Source of the DNA: Oscillospiraceae bacterium | GTDB lineage: Bacteria; Bacillota; Clostridia; Oscillospirales; Ruminococcaceae | Assembly (NCBI GenBank): GCA_009777415.1 | Contig: WRLX01000004.1 | Location: 1 to 41,226, forward strand | DNA length: 41,226 nt | Direction of reading: 5' to 3' | Shown here: positions 40,748 through 41,226 of the stretch, piece after piece | How positions within the stretch are numbered: the first letter of the stretch is position 1 | How the letters are laid out: each line of letters begins with the position of its first letter | The notes under the pieces: model-generated | What the model saw: the letters and a program-made list of their open reading frames with translations, nothing else | Told to the model about the DNA's origin: nothing | Databases searched by the model: none | Position numbers and translations under genes: made by a program

Positions 40748-40776
40748 AGTATAGCATATATAATTATCAATGTCAA
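40748..40776 (-). promoter_or_regulatory. Promoter for the phoH operon
   Basis: Minus strand TTGACA, 17 nt, TATACT, then TAAATC and the phoH ATG. The expected start point coincides with the A of ATG. Confidence 0.8.
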
Positions 40777-40792
40777 CTGTTAATTATTCATA

Positions 40793-41226
40793 TTAATTCG
40801 CAATATTCGCAATCTCAACCTTCACAGCCGCATCCACATGGAACACGTACCGCACAAGTCCCCCTATGCCGTTATCATCGGGGAAATATTCCGCCTGTTT
40901 TTCAATAATTTCAGCCTCCTTTAAAAAATTCGCCTCATACAACTCAATTTGTTTATCGAGTTTTTCCCGCGCGTCCGCCGCCGAGTCTGTCACGTCAACT
41001 CGGTCATGAAAGACATAATGCTGGCTCAAAACGCGAAACGGCATCGGAAACCCTAATACCCTCGGAATAGTCATTGTCTCGGAATAATCTACATGGTCGG
41101 CATATTTGCTGACTCGAACATCCCTCCCTAACCGCTTGCCCAAAAACACAATGGACTTATTGCTTATAGAGTGTCCGTTTTTCGCCCTGTTAAGAGTTGT
41201 GTACGGTTGATAAAAGTCTACCGTCT
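40793..41226 (-). CDS. yqfD: Sporulation protein YqfD, C-terminal part
   Basis: The frame is open to the window edge, giving 144 codons of the C-terminal part; the GTG at 41149 is internal. The segment (VLGFPMPFRVLSQHYVFHDRVDVTDSAADAREKLDKQIELYEANFLKEAEIIEKQAEYFPDDNGIGGLVRYVFHVDAAVKVEIA) matches what I know of the YqfD C-terminus. Its position directly upstream of phoH is the conserved Firmicutes order. YqfD is a sporulation-associated membrane protein. The assignment rests on pattern plus synteny. Confidence 0.8.
   Translation of the reverse strand, partial: TVDFYQPYTTLNRAKNGHSISNKSIVFLGKRLGRDVRVSKYADHVDYSETMTIPRVLGFPMPFRVLSQHYVFHDRVDVTDSAADAREKLDKQIELYEANFLKEAEIIEKQAEYFPDDNGIGGLVRYVFHVDAAVKVEIANIAN

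Overview
The window looks like a chromosomal segment of an anaerobic, endospore-forming member of the Clostridia (Oscillospirales-like is a guess). The evidence is a 26-codon spoVM, a YqfD C-terminus in the conserved yqfD-phoH-ybeY-dgkA-era-recO order, an anaerobic RNR activase (NrdG), a NifU/IscU plus cysteine desulfurase pair, and L32 with its zinc cysteines. Recognisable promoters are SigA-like, nearly all with a 17-nt spacer. There is no phage, IS transposase, CRISPR array or biosynthetic cluster; the gene content is mostly housekeeping.

Layout. 1-4.2 kb (+): end of an Fe-S aldo/keto reductase, an S51-peptidase-like protein that has lost its nucleophile, tgt, a cysteine desulfurase and nifU. 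4.2-8.7 kb (-): speE-speB-leuS. 9-15.8 kb: a YtxH-like protein, tcdA (-), then (+) a small conserved protein, nrdG, a peptide-binding lipoprotein, a small protein, a retropepsin-like protein without catalytic Asp, a small membrane protein, spoVM and a Pro-rich surface protein. 15.8-21.5 kb (-): a GntR-regulated ABC exporter with a lipoprotein, ahcY and a large secreted protein. 21.7-23.4 kb (+): tRNA-Thr, ECF sigma factor and its membrane partner. 23.7-25.8 kb (-): pgi, a P-loop protein and rpmF. 26-31 kb (+): degV-uvrC-rsmD-coaD-coiled-coil protein. 31-41.2 kb (-): yqfD, phoH-ybeY-dgkA-era-recO-yesL, then PHP-TSCPD-LRR-acyl-CoA ligase-mnmA.

The remarkable part is between the genes. Four families of short repeats fill the untranslated regions. 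(1) R: a 76-87 bp unit ending in a Shine-Dalgarno-rich tail (AGAAAGGGCAAGGGTAAAA), lying between a stop codon and the next start codon and amplified into tandem arrays at six junctions. (2) L: a ~75 bp inverted repeat (ACCATGCCGC/GCGGCATGGT) encoding a 16-residue upstream ORF (MPQISLxFVxGGAAWS) that stops 2 nt before the ATG of unrelated genes. (3) LHE: five ~160 bp long hairpins sharing a conserved core but, apart from one pair, carrying different, self-complementary arms. Two show a 3-bp target duplication and one is inserted in an R unit. (4) A three-hairpin, cloverleaf-like element with compensatory changes between copies. Several genes take their stop codons and last residues from these repeats. 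I could not match the families to named elements from memory; together they are the best candidate for an undescribed system.

Several long ORFs in the supplied track begin inside R or L sequence (for example ...CRKGKGKR...M). For those I moved the start to the family-consistent downstream codon. Promoters, terminators and folds were read by eye.
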